Shown here piece after piece: positions 1 to 5,897 of a DNA stretch of 6,768 bases. Both the position numbers and the translations under genes were made by a program. Each line of letters opens with the position of its first letter. Position 1 is the first letter of the stretch. The DNA comes from an uncultured Desulfobacterales bacterium (GTDB lineage: Bacteria; Desulfobacterota; Desulfobacteria; Desulfobacterales; UBA11574), in the NCBI GenBank assembly GCA_937925895.1, contig CALANC010000436.1, positions 1-6,768 of the forward strand, written 5' to 3'. The notes beneath the pieces are model-generated. The model ran no database searches and was not told where the DNA came from. It was given only the letters and a program-made list of their open reading frames with translations.

Positions 1-508
1 TATCGTTGGGCCATTTAACCACGGCCTCGATATCGAACCTTCTGCGTAATGTTTTGGCCAATATCATTGCCGCAGCAAAGCCGACTCTGGAACTTAACAC
101 AGGCGGCATTTGCGGTCTGAGCACAATGGTAAAATAGAGCCCTCCCGCCGATGAAAGCCAGGTTCGTTTCAGACGGCCCCGCCCTCTATTCTGAGAGCCC
201 GCAATGACGACGGTGAAATCAGGACAATCATTTCTTGCCAGGTTTTTGGCAATGTCCATTGTAGATTCAATTTCTTCAAAATAATGGATTTTTGATTCTC
301 TCCCCGGAAATTCCCACGGGTAAAGAACGTCCGGAGAGCTTATCAATCGGTAACCTTTTGGTGTTGATTCAATTTGGTAGCCGAATTCTTTAAGTTTACC
401 AATATGCTTCCAGATGGAAACTCTGGAAATCTTCAGATGACGGCTGAGAGTCTCTCCGGAAACAATACGCTTTTCCTTTCTCAATATGTTAAGAATTTTG
501 CTTTTCAT
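1..508 (-). CDS. birA: Biotin-[acetyl-CoA-carboxylase] ligase BirA, bifunctional type with HTH (partial, C-terminus off window)
   Basis: BirA activates biotin with ATP to biotinyl-5'-AMP and transfers it to the biotin-carrier lysine of carboxylases. Forms with an N-terminal HTH also repress biotin genes. The visible 169 residues begin with a winged-helix HTH (about 1-60, with SGETLSRHLKISRVSIWKHI near 17-36). The ligase domain follows: the ESTM motif at 81-84, the biotinyl-AMP loop NRGRGRLKRTW at 107-117, and KWPND at 165-169 just before the window edge. Family members are about 320 residues, so roughly half is missing because of the window boundary. The ATG at 506-508 is chosen because an in-frame TAA lies a few codons upstream; the ribosome site (GGAACG) is weak. 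A BirA-box-like inverted repeat about 370 bases upstream may reflect autoregulation, which is inference. The identification itself is secure. Confidence 0.93.
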   Translation of the reverse strand, partial: MKSKILNILRKEKRIVSGETLSRHLKISRVSIWKHIGKLKEFGYQIESTPKGYRLISSPDVLYPWEFPGRESKIHYFEEIESTMDIAKNLARNDCPDFTVVIAGSQNRGRGRLKRTWLSSAGGLYFTIVLRPQMPPVLSSRVGFAAAMILAKTLRRRFDIEAVVKWPND

Positions 509-584
509 AACGTTCCGTATCAGCCGCCAGATAATTTAGTTTGGGAATGTATGTATTCAGAGGGCAGTCATTTATCCATTTTGT

Positions 585-612
585 AAATTAATATAGTATG
601 AGATAACGTCAA
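585..612 (-). promoter_or_regulatory. Candidate proximal birA promoter (weak)
   Basis: On the minus strand TTGACG (607-612) and TAATTT (585-590) are 16 bases apart, about 77 bases upstream of the birA start. The -35 matches the sigma-70 consensus at 5 of 6 positions but the -10 only at 3 of 6. The -35 touches the outer edge of the 611-726 palindrome, so any insertion there would have reshaped this promoter. It is a pattern match only. Confidence 0.2.
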
Positions 613-726
613 ATTTCAGGGCATAGCTTTTTCTGAAAGGCGATATGCCGACAAGGTTTTCTCTCTTTTCACTTTACCAAAGCGAGTTTCATATCGCCTT
701 GAAGAAAATGGCATGGCCTGAAATTG
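611..726. repeat. Large imperfect palindrome, MITE-like
   Basis: Two 37-base arms (611-647 and 690-726) are inverted copies matching at 30 of 37 positions, separated by a 42-base centre. Both outer ends carry AATTTCAGG and its complement, and both inner ends carry AAGGCGATATG and its complement. A gapped similarity (GAGA..TAAC against GTTA..TCTC) may extend the arms to about 600-742, giving a size close to the other palindrome at 1897-2038; the arm sequences of the two are different. There is no open reading frame and no obvious target-site duplication. It may be an old non-autonomous element or a large RNA hairpin in the birA leader. Confidence 0.7.
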
Positions 727-870
727 TAATTGGTTATTTCTCTCAAACAATAATTTTACCATAGATCAACAAGGTCGTTCACTATCCGACATTAATGGAT
801 TCGCCTCGTTCACCACTTCCTTTTTGGATGCTTTTAAGGCTCCCTCCTTCAGGGTTTTGGGGATTTACTA

Positions 871-923
871 TTTGGTTATCCTTAAATAACGGGTAGGTTA
901 ACGAAATCAATATGGCGTGTCAA
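871..923 (-). promoter_or_regulatory. Candidate promoter overlapped by a BirA-box-like operator
   Basis: An inverted repeat with halves TTTGGTTATCC (871-881) and GGTTAACGAAA (896-906), 14 bases apart, matches at 9 of 11 positions. From memory, BirA operators in Gram-positive and other bacteria have the form GTTAACC, about 13-16 bases, GGTTAAC, and this site fits that pattern with one mismatch. On the minus strand a perfect TTGACA (918-923) lies 17 bases from TAACCT (895-900), and that -10 falls inside the right operator half. The next intact gene downstream is birA, whose protein has the HTH needed to bind such a site. Its distance from birA (about 365 bases) is unusual and there is no adjacent biotin gene, so confidence is moderate. 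Confidence 0.38.
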
Positions 924-942
924 TCAATTTTTGGAAGTATTC

Positions 943-1215
943 TTAGGGTTTTGGTTTAAGTTCCACCAATGTTGCGCCCCAACCGCCGGCCTCGAAGGGT
1001 GCATCTTTGAAAGCCGATACCATTAGATTTTTTTCCAGAAGTCCGTGAACCCGTTTTTTTAGTATTCCCCGGCCCTTGCCGTGGACGATTCGCACGGAAT
1101 AAATATTTGCCTCGATGCAAGCCGTAAAATAGTCGTTCAACAGATCAGGGACCTCTTTGGGTTTAAATGTATGCAGGTCCAGTGTATCCTCTATAGGTAT
1201 TTTTACCGGTTTCAC
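943..1215 (-). CDS. Stand-alone Smr-domain protein (putative nuclease)
   Basis: This is a 90-residue protein made almost entirely of a Smr (small MutS-related) domain. The family motifs are present in order: LDLH at 12-15, HGKGRG at 45-50, and GGWGATLVEL at 77-86. Smr domains are DNA or RNA nicking endonucleases found as the C-terminus of MutS2 or as single-domain proteins such as SmrA/YdaL. The exact substrate cannot be told here. The start is GTG at 1213-1215, supported by AGAGGT nine bases upstream; no in-frame ATG lies nearby. The gene is divergent from plsY with 83 bases between starts, leaving room for back-to-back promoters. The short length fits the minimal single-domain class rather than a truncated MutS2. 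Confidence 0.85.
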   Translation of the reverse strand: MKPVKIPIEDTLDLHTFKPKEVPDLLNDYFTACIEANIYSVRIVHGKGRGILKKRVHGLLEKNLMVSAFKDAPFEAGGWGATLVELKPKP

Positions 1216-1298
1216 GAGAAGATGACCTCTTTTTGGGTTGAATATTGGATTGAAAAGGGTGTAACCATGATGGTGAATAAAAATAACGGAGCTGTTGA

Positions 1299-1898
1299 AT
1301 GTTAAAGTTTTTGGTACTTCCTATTTTTGCCTATCTTGTCGGATCCATCCCCTGGGGTCTCGTACTGACCCGCATGTTCACCTCAGTTGATATTTTACGG
1401 CAAGGAAGCAAAAACATCGGGGCCACCAATGTAAGACGGCTCGCAGGACCTACCCTGGGGATGCTGACCCTCACCTTGGATGTGTTCAAGGGGGCTTTTC
1501 CGGTTTGGCTTGCAATAAAAATAGCAGAACCGAATGGAATATGGGGTGAATGTTATATTTCACTCGTCGGGATAGCCGCTTTTTTGGGTCACCTATTTCC
1601 TGTCTATATGAAATTTAAAAAGGGCGGAAAAGGGGTTGCCACTGCAGGGGGTTGTTTTGCCGTCATTTCCCCTCCGGCCGCAGGGATTACTATTCTGGTG
1701 TTTATTATGATTGTTTGCTGGTCCAATCGAGTTTCACCGGCATCCCTTGCAGCATCGGCTACCTTACCTGTAGCCATCTGGAAGGCTACCGGTTCCGGCA
1801 TATTAACCGGATATGCCGTTGTATCAGCAATATTCATCTACGTTCGCCATATAGATAATATCAAAAGACTGATAAACGGCTCTGAACCAACAATATGA
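1299..1898 (+). CDS. plsY: Acyl-phosphate:glycerol-3-phosphate acyltransferase PlsY
   Basis: PlsY is a membrane enzyme that transfers an acyl group from acyl-phosphate (made by PlsX) to sn-glycerol-3-phosphate, giving lysophosphatidate in the first step of phospholipid synthesis. The 199-residue product matches the usual family length. Signature regions are GSIPWG (15-20), GSKNIGATNVRR (36-47), DVFKG (61-65) and GHLFPVYMKFKKGGKGVAT (97-115), with several hydrophobic membrane spans between them. The ATG at 1299 is preceded by GGAG at a 7-base spacing. A possible 12-codon leader frame (1267-1305) overlaps the start. The stop codon TGA (1896-1898) lies inside the direct repeat that flanks the downstream MITE-like element, so the insertion left the protein unchanged. 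The next gene is convergent. Confidence 0.95.
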   Translation: MLKFLVLPIFAYLVGSIPWGLVLTRMFTSVDILRQGSKNIGATNVRRLAGPTLGMLTLTLDVFKGAFPVWLAIKIAEPNGIWGECYISLVGIAAFLGHLFPVYMKFKKGGKGVATAGGCFAVISPPAAGITILVFIMIVCWSNRVSPASLAASATLPVAIWKATGSGILTGYAVVSAIFIYVRHIDNIKRLINGSEPTI

Positions 1899-2038
1899 GA
1901 CCTCTGAAAAATGCCCCCTTTTGCCCCATTTCTGCGTCAGACTCAGATTTTAATCCTCGAAATACTCCCTGTATGTCTGTGGTTAAAATCTTCGTCTTCC
2001 TCGAACTTGAACAAAATTGGACATTTTTCAAAGGTCTC
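1897..2038. mobile_element. MITE-like palindromic element with target-site duplication
   Basis: This 142-base imperfect palindrome begins GAGACCTCTGAAAAATG and ends with the near-perfect complement CATTTTTCAAAGGTCTC. Further matching blocks occur inward, including TTTTG and AGATTTTAA near the mid-arms. It is flanked by AATAT on both sides (1892-1896 and 2039-2043), extendable to AATATGA (1892-1898 and 2039-2045), the signature of a duplicated target. Removing the element plus one repeat restores a continuous plsY stop and spacer. It has no credible gene of its own, so it would need a transposase supplied elsewhere. Located between convergent genes, its RNA hairpin could also act as a two-way transcription terminator. 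Confidence 0.75.
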
Positions 2039-2051
2039 AATATGAATAAAA

Positions 2052-3737
2052 TCAAACCAGAGCCTGCTTCACCGCCTTGTGTGTAACATATCCCCCTGAT
2101 AGGCCTTTTACCGAAAAACCATGCAGATCGAGCATTCGTGCAGCAAAATATGACCGCTGCCCCACCAGGCAGTATGCCCATATTTCGCGGTTATCCGGAA
2201 GCTCCGACATCCTCGCCCTCAAATCTCCCAAGGGAATGTTGACGGCATTTTCTACATGACCTTTGTTAAATTCAAAGGGTTCCCGAACATCAAGAATAAA
2301 CGCCTCAGACAAAGACCGATCCTCCCAATGAACGACCGAAAAATAACCACGTAGTATATTGGCTGCGATCATACCCGCCATGTTTACGGGATCCTTTGCG
2401 GCGCCGTATTGGGGTGCATAGCTCAATTCAGCTTCTTCAAGGTCGAACACGGTTCCGTTTTTCTGGATGGCCATAGCAATGACGTCAATCCGTTTGTCCA
2501 CACCTTCCTTGCCGACCGCCTGAGCGCCCAGAATACGTCCATCTATCTTGGAGAATATTAATTTCAATGCCATCGGTTTCGCACCGGGATAATAGGTTGC
2601 ATGATGTTCCGGATGAAGATGTATCTTTTCATATGGTTCAAAATTAGCTTTATCAACGTTCTTTTTTAACATTTTTTCCGTAATCCCGGTATTTGCGATG
2701 GTAAGGCCAAGCACACCGCAAACAGATGTCGCCTGTGACCCGCGGAACCGGGATGGGTTGAATTGATTATTTCCTATGATAACATCAGCGGCAATCCGGC
2801 CCTGACGGTTGGCCGGGCCTGCCAACGGGATCAGACTCGGAGCACCGGTAACAAAATGTTTCACTTCAACCGCATCACCGACAGCCCAGATGTTCTCATC
2901 ACTTGTACGCATCCGGTCATCAACCAAAATTCCACCCAAATCACCGATTTTAAGTCCGGCAGCTCTCGCGAGTTCCACCTCCGGACGGACACCGATTGCA
3001 AGGATCACCATATCCGTTTCTATGGTTTTACCTGACTCGAGCATAACGTAAAGTGATCCATCATGGTGCTTGTGAAACCCGGTAACCGGACTGCCCAAAG
3101 CGAGCGATATGTCATTATCTTTCAAGTGATAGTGGATAAAAATGGCAATTTCAGGATCTAAGAACGGCATAACCTGCTTTTCCATTTCAACAATGGTTAC
3201 ATCAATACCCTGAATCTTTAAGTTTTCGGTCATCTCGAGCCCGATGAATCCACCCCCCACTATAGCGGCTTTTTTCACCTTGTTTGTATTCAGCCAATCA
3301 ATTATGGCGCGCATATCGGGAATGGTTCGCAGGGTAAAGATGCCGGGGAGGTCAATCCCCTCAAGTTTCGGCCGCAACGGAGCTGCTCCGGGAGAAAGAA
3401 CAAGATGGTCATATCTTTCTTTATATACCCGGCCGTTTTTCATGTCTTCGATCTCTATCTTTTTGTTTTTCCGGTCTATGGATCGAACATTGTTTTCCGT
3501 CCTCACATCGATATTAAACCGTTTTTTGAACAACTTCGGCGAAGCGACAAAAAGTGACTTTTCTTTCTGGATGATTTTTCCCACATGATAGGGAAGGCCG
3601 CAATTTGCAAAAGAAACAAAAGTCCCACGCTCAAAGATGATAATCTCGACATCTTCAGATAGTCGTCGTGCCCTGGCGGCACAGGATGCACCCCCGGCAA
3701 CACCTCCAACAACAAGCAATCTTTTTTTATTCGCCAT
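2052..3737 (-). CDS. FAD/NAD(P)H CoA-disulfide or persulfide reductase with C-terminal rhodanese domain
   Basis: The 561-residue protein has the architecture of CoADR-rhodanese/NADH-dependent persulfide reductases, which reduce CoA-disulfides, CoA-persulfide or polysulfide in anaerobic sulfur metabolism. In order: an FAD-binding Rossmann motif (VVGGVAGGAS, 9-18); the active-site segment SFANCGLP with Cys46; a second NAD(P)H motif GGGFIG at 161-166; the FAD motif WAVGDA; a dimerisation domain; and a rhodanese domain (about 470-555) with LDVREPFEF from 482 and active-site loop CLVGQRS, Cys523. Both redox cysteines are present, so the enzyme should be functional. The ATG at 3735-3737 is preferred over one 18 codons upstream (3791) because GGGAG lies 8 bases before it and the FAD motif then starts near residue 9, as is usual. 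The precise substrate is not resolved. It is convergent with plsY and separated from ispH-ubiA by 201 bases with hairpins, so it is probably its own transcription unit. Confidence 0.92.
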   Translation of the reverse strand: MANKKRLLVVGGVAGGASCAARARRLSEDVEIIIFERGTFVSFANCGLPYHVGKIIQKEKSLFVASPKLFKKRFNIDVRTENNVRSIDRKNKKIEIEDMKNGRVYKERYDHLVLSPGAAPLRPKLEGIDLPGIFTLRTIPDMRAIIDWLNTNKVKKAAIVGGGFIGLEMTENLKIQGIDVTIVEMEKQVMPFLDPEIAIFIHYHLKDNDISLALGSPVTGFHKHHDGSLYVMLESGKTIETDMVILAIGVRPEVELARAAGLKIGDLGGILVDDRMRTSDENIWAVGDAVEVKHFVTGAPSLIPLAGPANRQGRIAADVIIGNNQFNPSRFRGSQATSVCGVLGLTIANTGITEKMLKKNVDKANFEPYEKIHLHPEHHATYYPGAKPMALKLIFSKIDGRILGAQAVGKEGVDKRIDVIAMAIQKNGTVFDLEEAELSYAPQYGAAKDPVNMAGMIAANILRGYFSVVHWEDRSLSEAFILDVREPFEFNKGHVENAVNIPLGDLRARMSELPDNREIWAYCLVGQRSYFAARMLDLHGFSVKGLSGGYVTHKAVKQALV

Positions 3738-3828
3738 TATCTTATCTCCCAGTAAAGAATCCGGACCCAGATGACCATGTTTTGGTTCCACCCCAGATGG
3801 GGGATGTTTTGTACAGGTTAAAAGTGTC

Positions 3829-3864
3829 TAAACAGAGTGTCTTTGATCAAGGGCACTCTGTTTA
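3829..3864. terminator. Perfect-arm hairpin upstream of the persulfide reductase (terminator or operator)
   Basis: The 11-base arms TAAACAGAGTG (3829-3839) and CACTCTGTTTA (3854-3864) are exact complements, and the centre is itself partly paired around TTGATCAA. It lies downstream of ispH-ubiA and about 92 bases upstream of the reductase start on the same strand. Read on the minus strand, the right arm is followed by GACACTTTT rather than a clean T-run, so it is at best a weak intrinsic terminator. It could instead be a protein-binding operator for the reductase gene. AGTGTC also occurs as a direct repeat at 3823-3828 and 3836-3841. Confidence 0.45.
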
Positions 3865-3878
3865 ATATAATCTCCTTA

Positions 3879-3944
3879 TTTTAGGCCCATTCTTTTTTGT
3901 TTCCAAAACCAAAATAAATTCTTCATGAAAAATGCGGGCTAAAA
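3879..3944 (-). terminator. Imperfect hairpin overlapping the ispH-ubiA stop codon
   Basis: On the plus strand TTTTAGGCCC (3879-3888) is complementary, with a one-base bulge, to GGGCTAAAA (3936-3944), which contains the complement of the TAG stop. Weaker pairing continues inward between the ATTCTTTTTT and AAAAATG blocks. It is a plausible 3'-end structure for the operon transcript and a possible processing or termination signal, but it lacks a typical T-run. Confidence 0.3.
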
Positions 3945-5309
3945 CAGAGACCAGATAAGCGTTGCGAAACCAGCCAAAACGAAATTGGTTTCAACCAGAA
4001 ACTCCAATCTGGTTCCGGGTAGCATATAGCCACGGTCATGCGCCGAAATTACGATAAATACGAAGACCGGACAAATCGCGAGAAAAAAACCAAGGCTGGT
4101 GAGAAACGAAAATAGAGCGGATATAATTAAAATAGCAAAATTTGCCAACAGTATCGCTTTTAAAAGACGAATCGCCTTTTTTTCTCCCAAAAGAATGGGA
4201 ATTGTCTCCTTGCCTACAATTCTGTCACCCTGCATATCAAGAATGTCGAAAAATGCAGTCCTTGCAAAGACCAGGCTTGTGGACCATAAAAACACCCAAA
4301 TTGTGCTAGTGAACACACTCTCAGCTGCAAACATAAACGGCAATACCGAAGTTACGATTCCCCATGCCATTGCAATCAAAATAGTCTTGGAACCCGGTAT
4401 ATCTCTTATTTTTCTATACCTGCCGCTGAAAAATTGTTTTGGAATAATCTTAAAGTCGTATGAAAGACCCAAAACGCTCATGATCAAAAGAACGATAAAA
4501 GGAATCAACCCGATGGTATAAGCGGTCATCAACCCGACACCGCCGGCGATAAACGCCAAGAGACTGAGCAATATCTTATTTTTGTCATAAAAAGAAGCCC
4601 TGTCAGGATCATTATACCGGTCAGCCTTTGTTCCTATTAAGTTGTTTAGGATATGCATAGATTGGACATAAAGTATCGATATGAGAACGTTGGGAAAGTT
4701 ATCGGATATTCCCTGAAGCCTGGTGCACGCGTAGCATAGACTTCCGGCTCCGATTGATACGTAGATATTGGTGAGAAGGAGTGGCCGCTGAAGGGTAAAA
4801 AGCAGATTATACCAGCGCTGCCGTTTTTTAAAAGGAAAAATTTCAAGAGCTCTATAAATTCTCTTTATTATCCAATTCGGAGTGGAAGCGCCTGCAGTAA
4901 TCCCGATGTTATGAGTCGAAGTAAGTTTATCAAAGTCAAGTCCCGATTCATCTTCAACATGAAATGTTTGTACCCCCGCCTGTTTTGCAATCTGGGCAAG
5001 CCGTTGGGTGTTTCCACTGTCACGTCCACCGACCACGATCATGGTGTCGACATCATTTGCCAGACGTTGAACTTCAGCCTGTCTTCTCGTGGTCGCATCA
5101 CAGATGGTATGAAATTGTTTGTAGTGAGGATACTGTCTCTCAGCCCAGTCTTTTACTTGTTCAAAAAAAAGCTTGTTTTGAGTTGTCTGCGCAACAATAA
5201 CCGCATTATCAAAAGATGGGAGGGAATTGAGATCTTCAAGGTTATCAATAACATATCCCTTTCCCTTCGCATAACCAAGCAATCCGATAACCTCAGGGTG
5301 ATCTTTGTC
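3939..5309 (-). CDS. IspH C-terminal part fused to UbiA-family membrane prenyltransferase
   Basis: In whole-frame numbering, residues 120-275 complete IspH: DKDHPEV (His123, Glu125), AQTTQ, TICDATTRRQ with the third cluster ligand Cys189, GGRDSGNTQRL, and ITAGASTPNW near 256-265. From about 280 to 575 the protein becomes a polytopic membrane domain of the UbiA superfamily, which moves prenyl groups from prenyl diphosphates onto aromatic or other acceptors. The first Asp-rich region is NNLIGTKADRYNDPDR (about 341-356) and the second is DILDMQGDRIVGKETIP (about 474-490). The first region departs from the usual NDxxDxxxD spacing, so the acceptor class is uncertain. If translated separately, a TTG at 5280-5282 with GAGG eight bases upstream is the most plausible internal start, but that would remove HPEV. 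The join between domains is clean and in frame. Confidence 0.82.
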   Translation of the reverse strand, partial: DKDHPEVIGLLGYAKGKGYVIDNLEDLNSLPSFDNAVIVAQTTQNKLFFEQVKDWAERQYPHYKQFHTICDATTRRQAEVQRLANDVDTMIVVGGRDSGNTQRLAQIAKQAGVQTFHVEDESGLDFDKLTSTHNIGITAGASTPNWIIKRIYRALEIFPFKKRQRWYNLLFTLQRPLLLTNIYVSIGAGSLCYACTRLQGISDNFPNVLISILYVQSMHILNNLIGTKADRYNDPDRASFYDKNKILLSLLAFIAGGVGLMTAYTIGLIPFIVLLIMSVLGLSYDFKIIPKQFFSGRYRKIRDIPGSKTILIAMAWGIVTSVLPFMFAAESVFTSTIWVFLWSTSLVFARTAFFDILDMQGDRIVGKETIPILLGEKKAIRLLKAILLANFAILIISALFSFLTSLGFFLAICPVFVFIVISAHDRGYMLPGTRLEFLVETNFVLAGFATLIWSLF

Positions 5310-5666
5310 TCATATAATGATGGATGCATGTCCTTGCTTGGCGTATTTGCGGATGATGGTTTGGACTTTTATTACATGCGGGCAGGTCGCATCAATTATC
5401 CTGAAACCCGCCTGTTTTAGGTCTTTTTTGCTCTGGGGAGGAACGCCGTGTGCCCTGATCAGAACGGTACCGGATCCTTTCTCCGGAACCTCGGTGATTA
5501 CAGAAATTCCTTTTTCTTCCAAAAGGTTCAAAACCTGTGGATTGTGTATAAGGGGTCCAAATGTATAAATTGGATTCTTGTGTTTATGCGGGGCGTCCAG
5601 AACCATTTCAACGGCCCTGCGAACACCCATGCAGAACCCTGCAGTCTTGGCTAATAATATTTTCAC
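5310..5666 (-). CDS. ispH: IspH (HMBPP reductase), N-terminal part up to the in-frame TGA
   Basis: IspH is a [4Fe-4S] enzyme that reduces HMBPP to IPP and DMAPP, the last step of the MEP isoprenoid pathway. This part encodes 118 residues: GFCMGVRRAV with cluster ligand Cys12, the substrate-site residues His41 (IHN) and His73 (AHGV), and DATCPHV with cluster ligand Cys95. It stops at TGA before the conserved HPEV, whose His and Glu also act in the active site. Alone it would lack the third cluster cysteine and could not form a complete enzyme. The start is GTG at 5664-5666 with a poor ribosome site, 33 bases after the cooT stop, which suggests translation within one operon. A nearby ATG (5674-5676, four bases before a TAG) is closed at once and is not usable. 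Confidence 0.85.
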   Translation of the reverse strand: MKILLAKTAGFCMGVRRAVEMVLDAPHKHKNPIYTFGPLIHNPQVLNLLEEKGISVITEVPEKGSGTVLIRAHGVPPQSKKDLKQAGFRIIDATCPHVIKVQTIIRKYAKQGHASIII

Positions 5667-5699
5667 CTACACCATGCTGGCTTTCGAATTTTTCATTCG

Positions 5700-5885
5700 C
5701 TACTCTTTCAGTAATATTTTGTGGTCCACAAGTGCCAATGAATGTATACCTGCTTTTATAAATTTCTGATCCCCGAAAATACTGATCAATCTTACACCGC
5801 CATCCTCCGGTTCGACCGTATCAACTGCTTCCATGACCAGTTCGTGCTCTTTTCCTTTAATCAGATAAGCATTTGCCTCACACAT
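5700..5885 (-). CDS. cooT: CooT-family nickel-binding protein
   Basis: The 61-residue product has the full CooT profile: MCEANAYL at the N-terminus with the Cys2 that binds nickel in characterised members, a central VDTVEPEDGGVRL, and IHSLALVDHKILL near the end. CooT was first described as a dimeric nickel-binding protein of the carbon monoxide dehydrogenase maturation system in Rhodospirillum rubrum; relatives are common in anaerobes without a neighbouring CODH operon. The ATG at 5883-5885 is preceded by AAGAGG at an 8-base spacing, and this ribosome site overlaps the stop of the DUF3842 gene. It lies 12 bases after DUF3842 and 33 bases before ispH, so all three are probably co-transcribed. 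No CODH or hydrogenase gene is in the window, so its nickel client is unknown. Confidence 0.85.
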   Translation of the reverse strand: MCEANAYLIKGKEHELVMEAVDTVEPEDGGVRLISIFGDQKFIKAGIHSLALVDHKILLKE

Positions 5886-5897
5886 ATTATGTTCCTC

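Larger units (their letters stand above)
509..942. other. Gene-free stretch between birA and the smr-type gene
   Basis: No convincing protein gene is seen in these 434 bases. They contain a weak birA promoter candidate (585-612), a long imperfect palindrome (611-726, possibly extending to 600-742), and a BirA-box-like inverted repeat overlapping a TTGACA promoter (871-923). There is also a start-less reading frame on the minus strand (766-864) that could be a gene remnant. No clear rho-independent terminator follows the smr-type gene. Confidence 0.6.
3939..5666 (-). pseudogene. ispH: ispH-ubiA fusion frame interrupted by one in-frame TGA (nonsense, recoded, or base error)
   Basis: A single reading frame of 575 sense-equivalent codons runs from GTG (5664-5666) to TAG (3939-3941), with one TGA at codon 119 (5310-5312). 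No frameshift is involved: the two halves are in the same frame and the nine codons after the TGA (DKDHPEVIG) continue the IspH alignment. E. coli IspH has glycine at this position (SILIGHAGHPEV against SIII-TGA-DKDHPEV here), so one G-to-T change from GGA explains it. The rest of the frame shows no decay, which argues against an old pseudogene. IspH is normally essential in MEP-pathway bacteria, so either another copy exists, the base is wrong, or the codon is read through. It is labelled pseudogene only because the frame is formally interrupted; the two halves are described separately. Confidence 0.6.

Noticed and set aside
1861..2181. A 106-codon minus-strand frame across the plsY and reductase ends
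   Set aside because: It is created by the palindromic MITE-like element and by antisense of two well-supported genes; no family resemblance was seen.
3738..3791. An 18-codon longer N-terminus for the persulfide reductase
   Set aside because: The downstream ATG at 3737 has GGGAG at good spacing and places the FAD motif where the family has it; the extra residues look like untranslated leader.
3841..3852. TTTGATCAAG as an FNR/CRP-type box
   Set aside because: The halves abut without the four-base spacer of TTGAT-N4-ATCAA, and the symmetry is explained by the larger hairpin.
5310..5312. Selenocysteine at the UGA as the preferred reading
   Set aside because: The position corresponds to glycine, not cysteine or a redox site, the three catalytic cysteines are encoded normally elsewhere, and no compact SECIS-like hairpin with the usual spacing is evident. 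It is kept only as an open alternative.
5283..5312. A frameshift between the two halves of ispH
   Set aside because: Both halves are in the same frame and the codons immediately after TGA continue the IspH alignment (DKDHPEV), so only the stop codon itself is abnormal.
4911..5420. A 169-codon plus-strand frame opposite ispH
   Set aside because: It lies antisense to a clearly homologous IspH coding region, and its translation has no recognisable motif.
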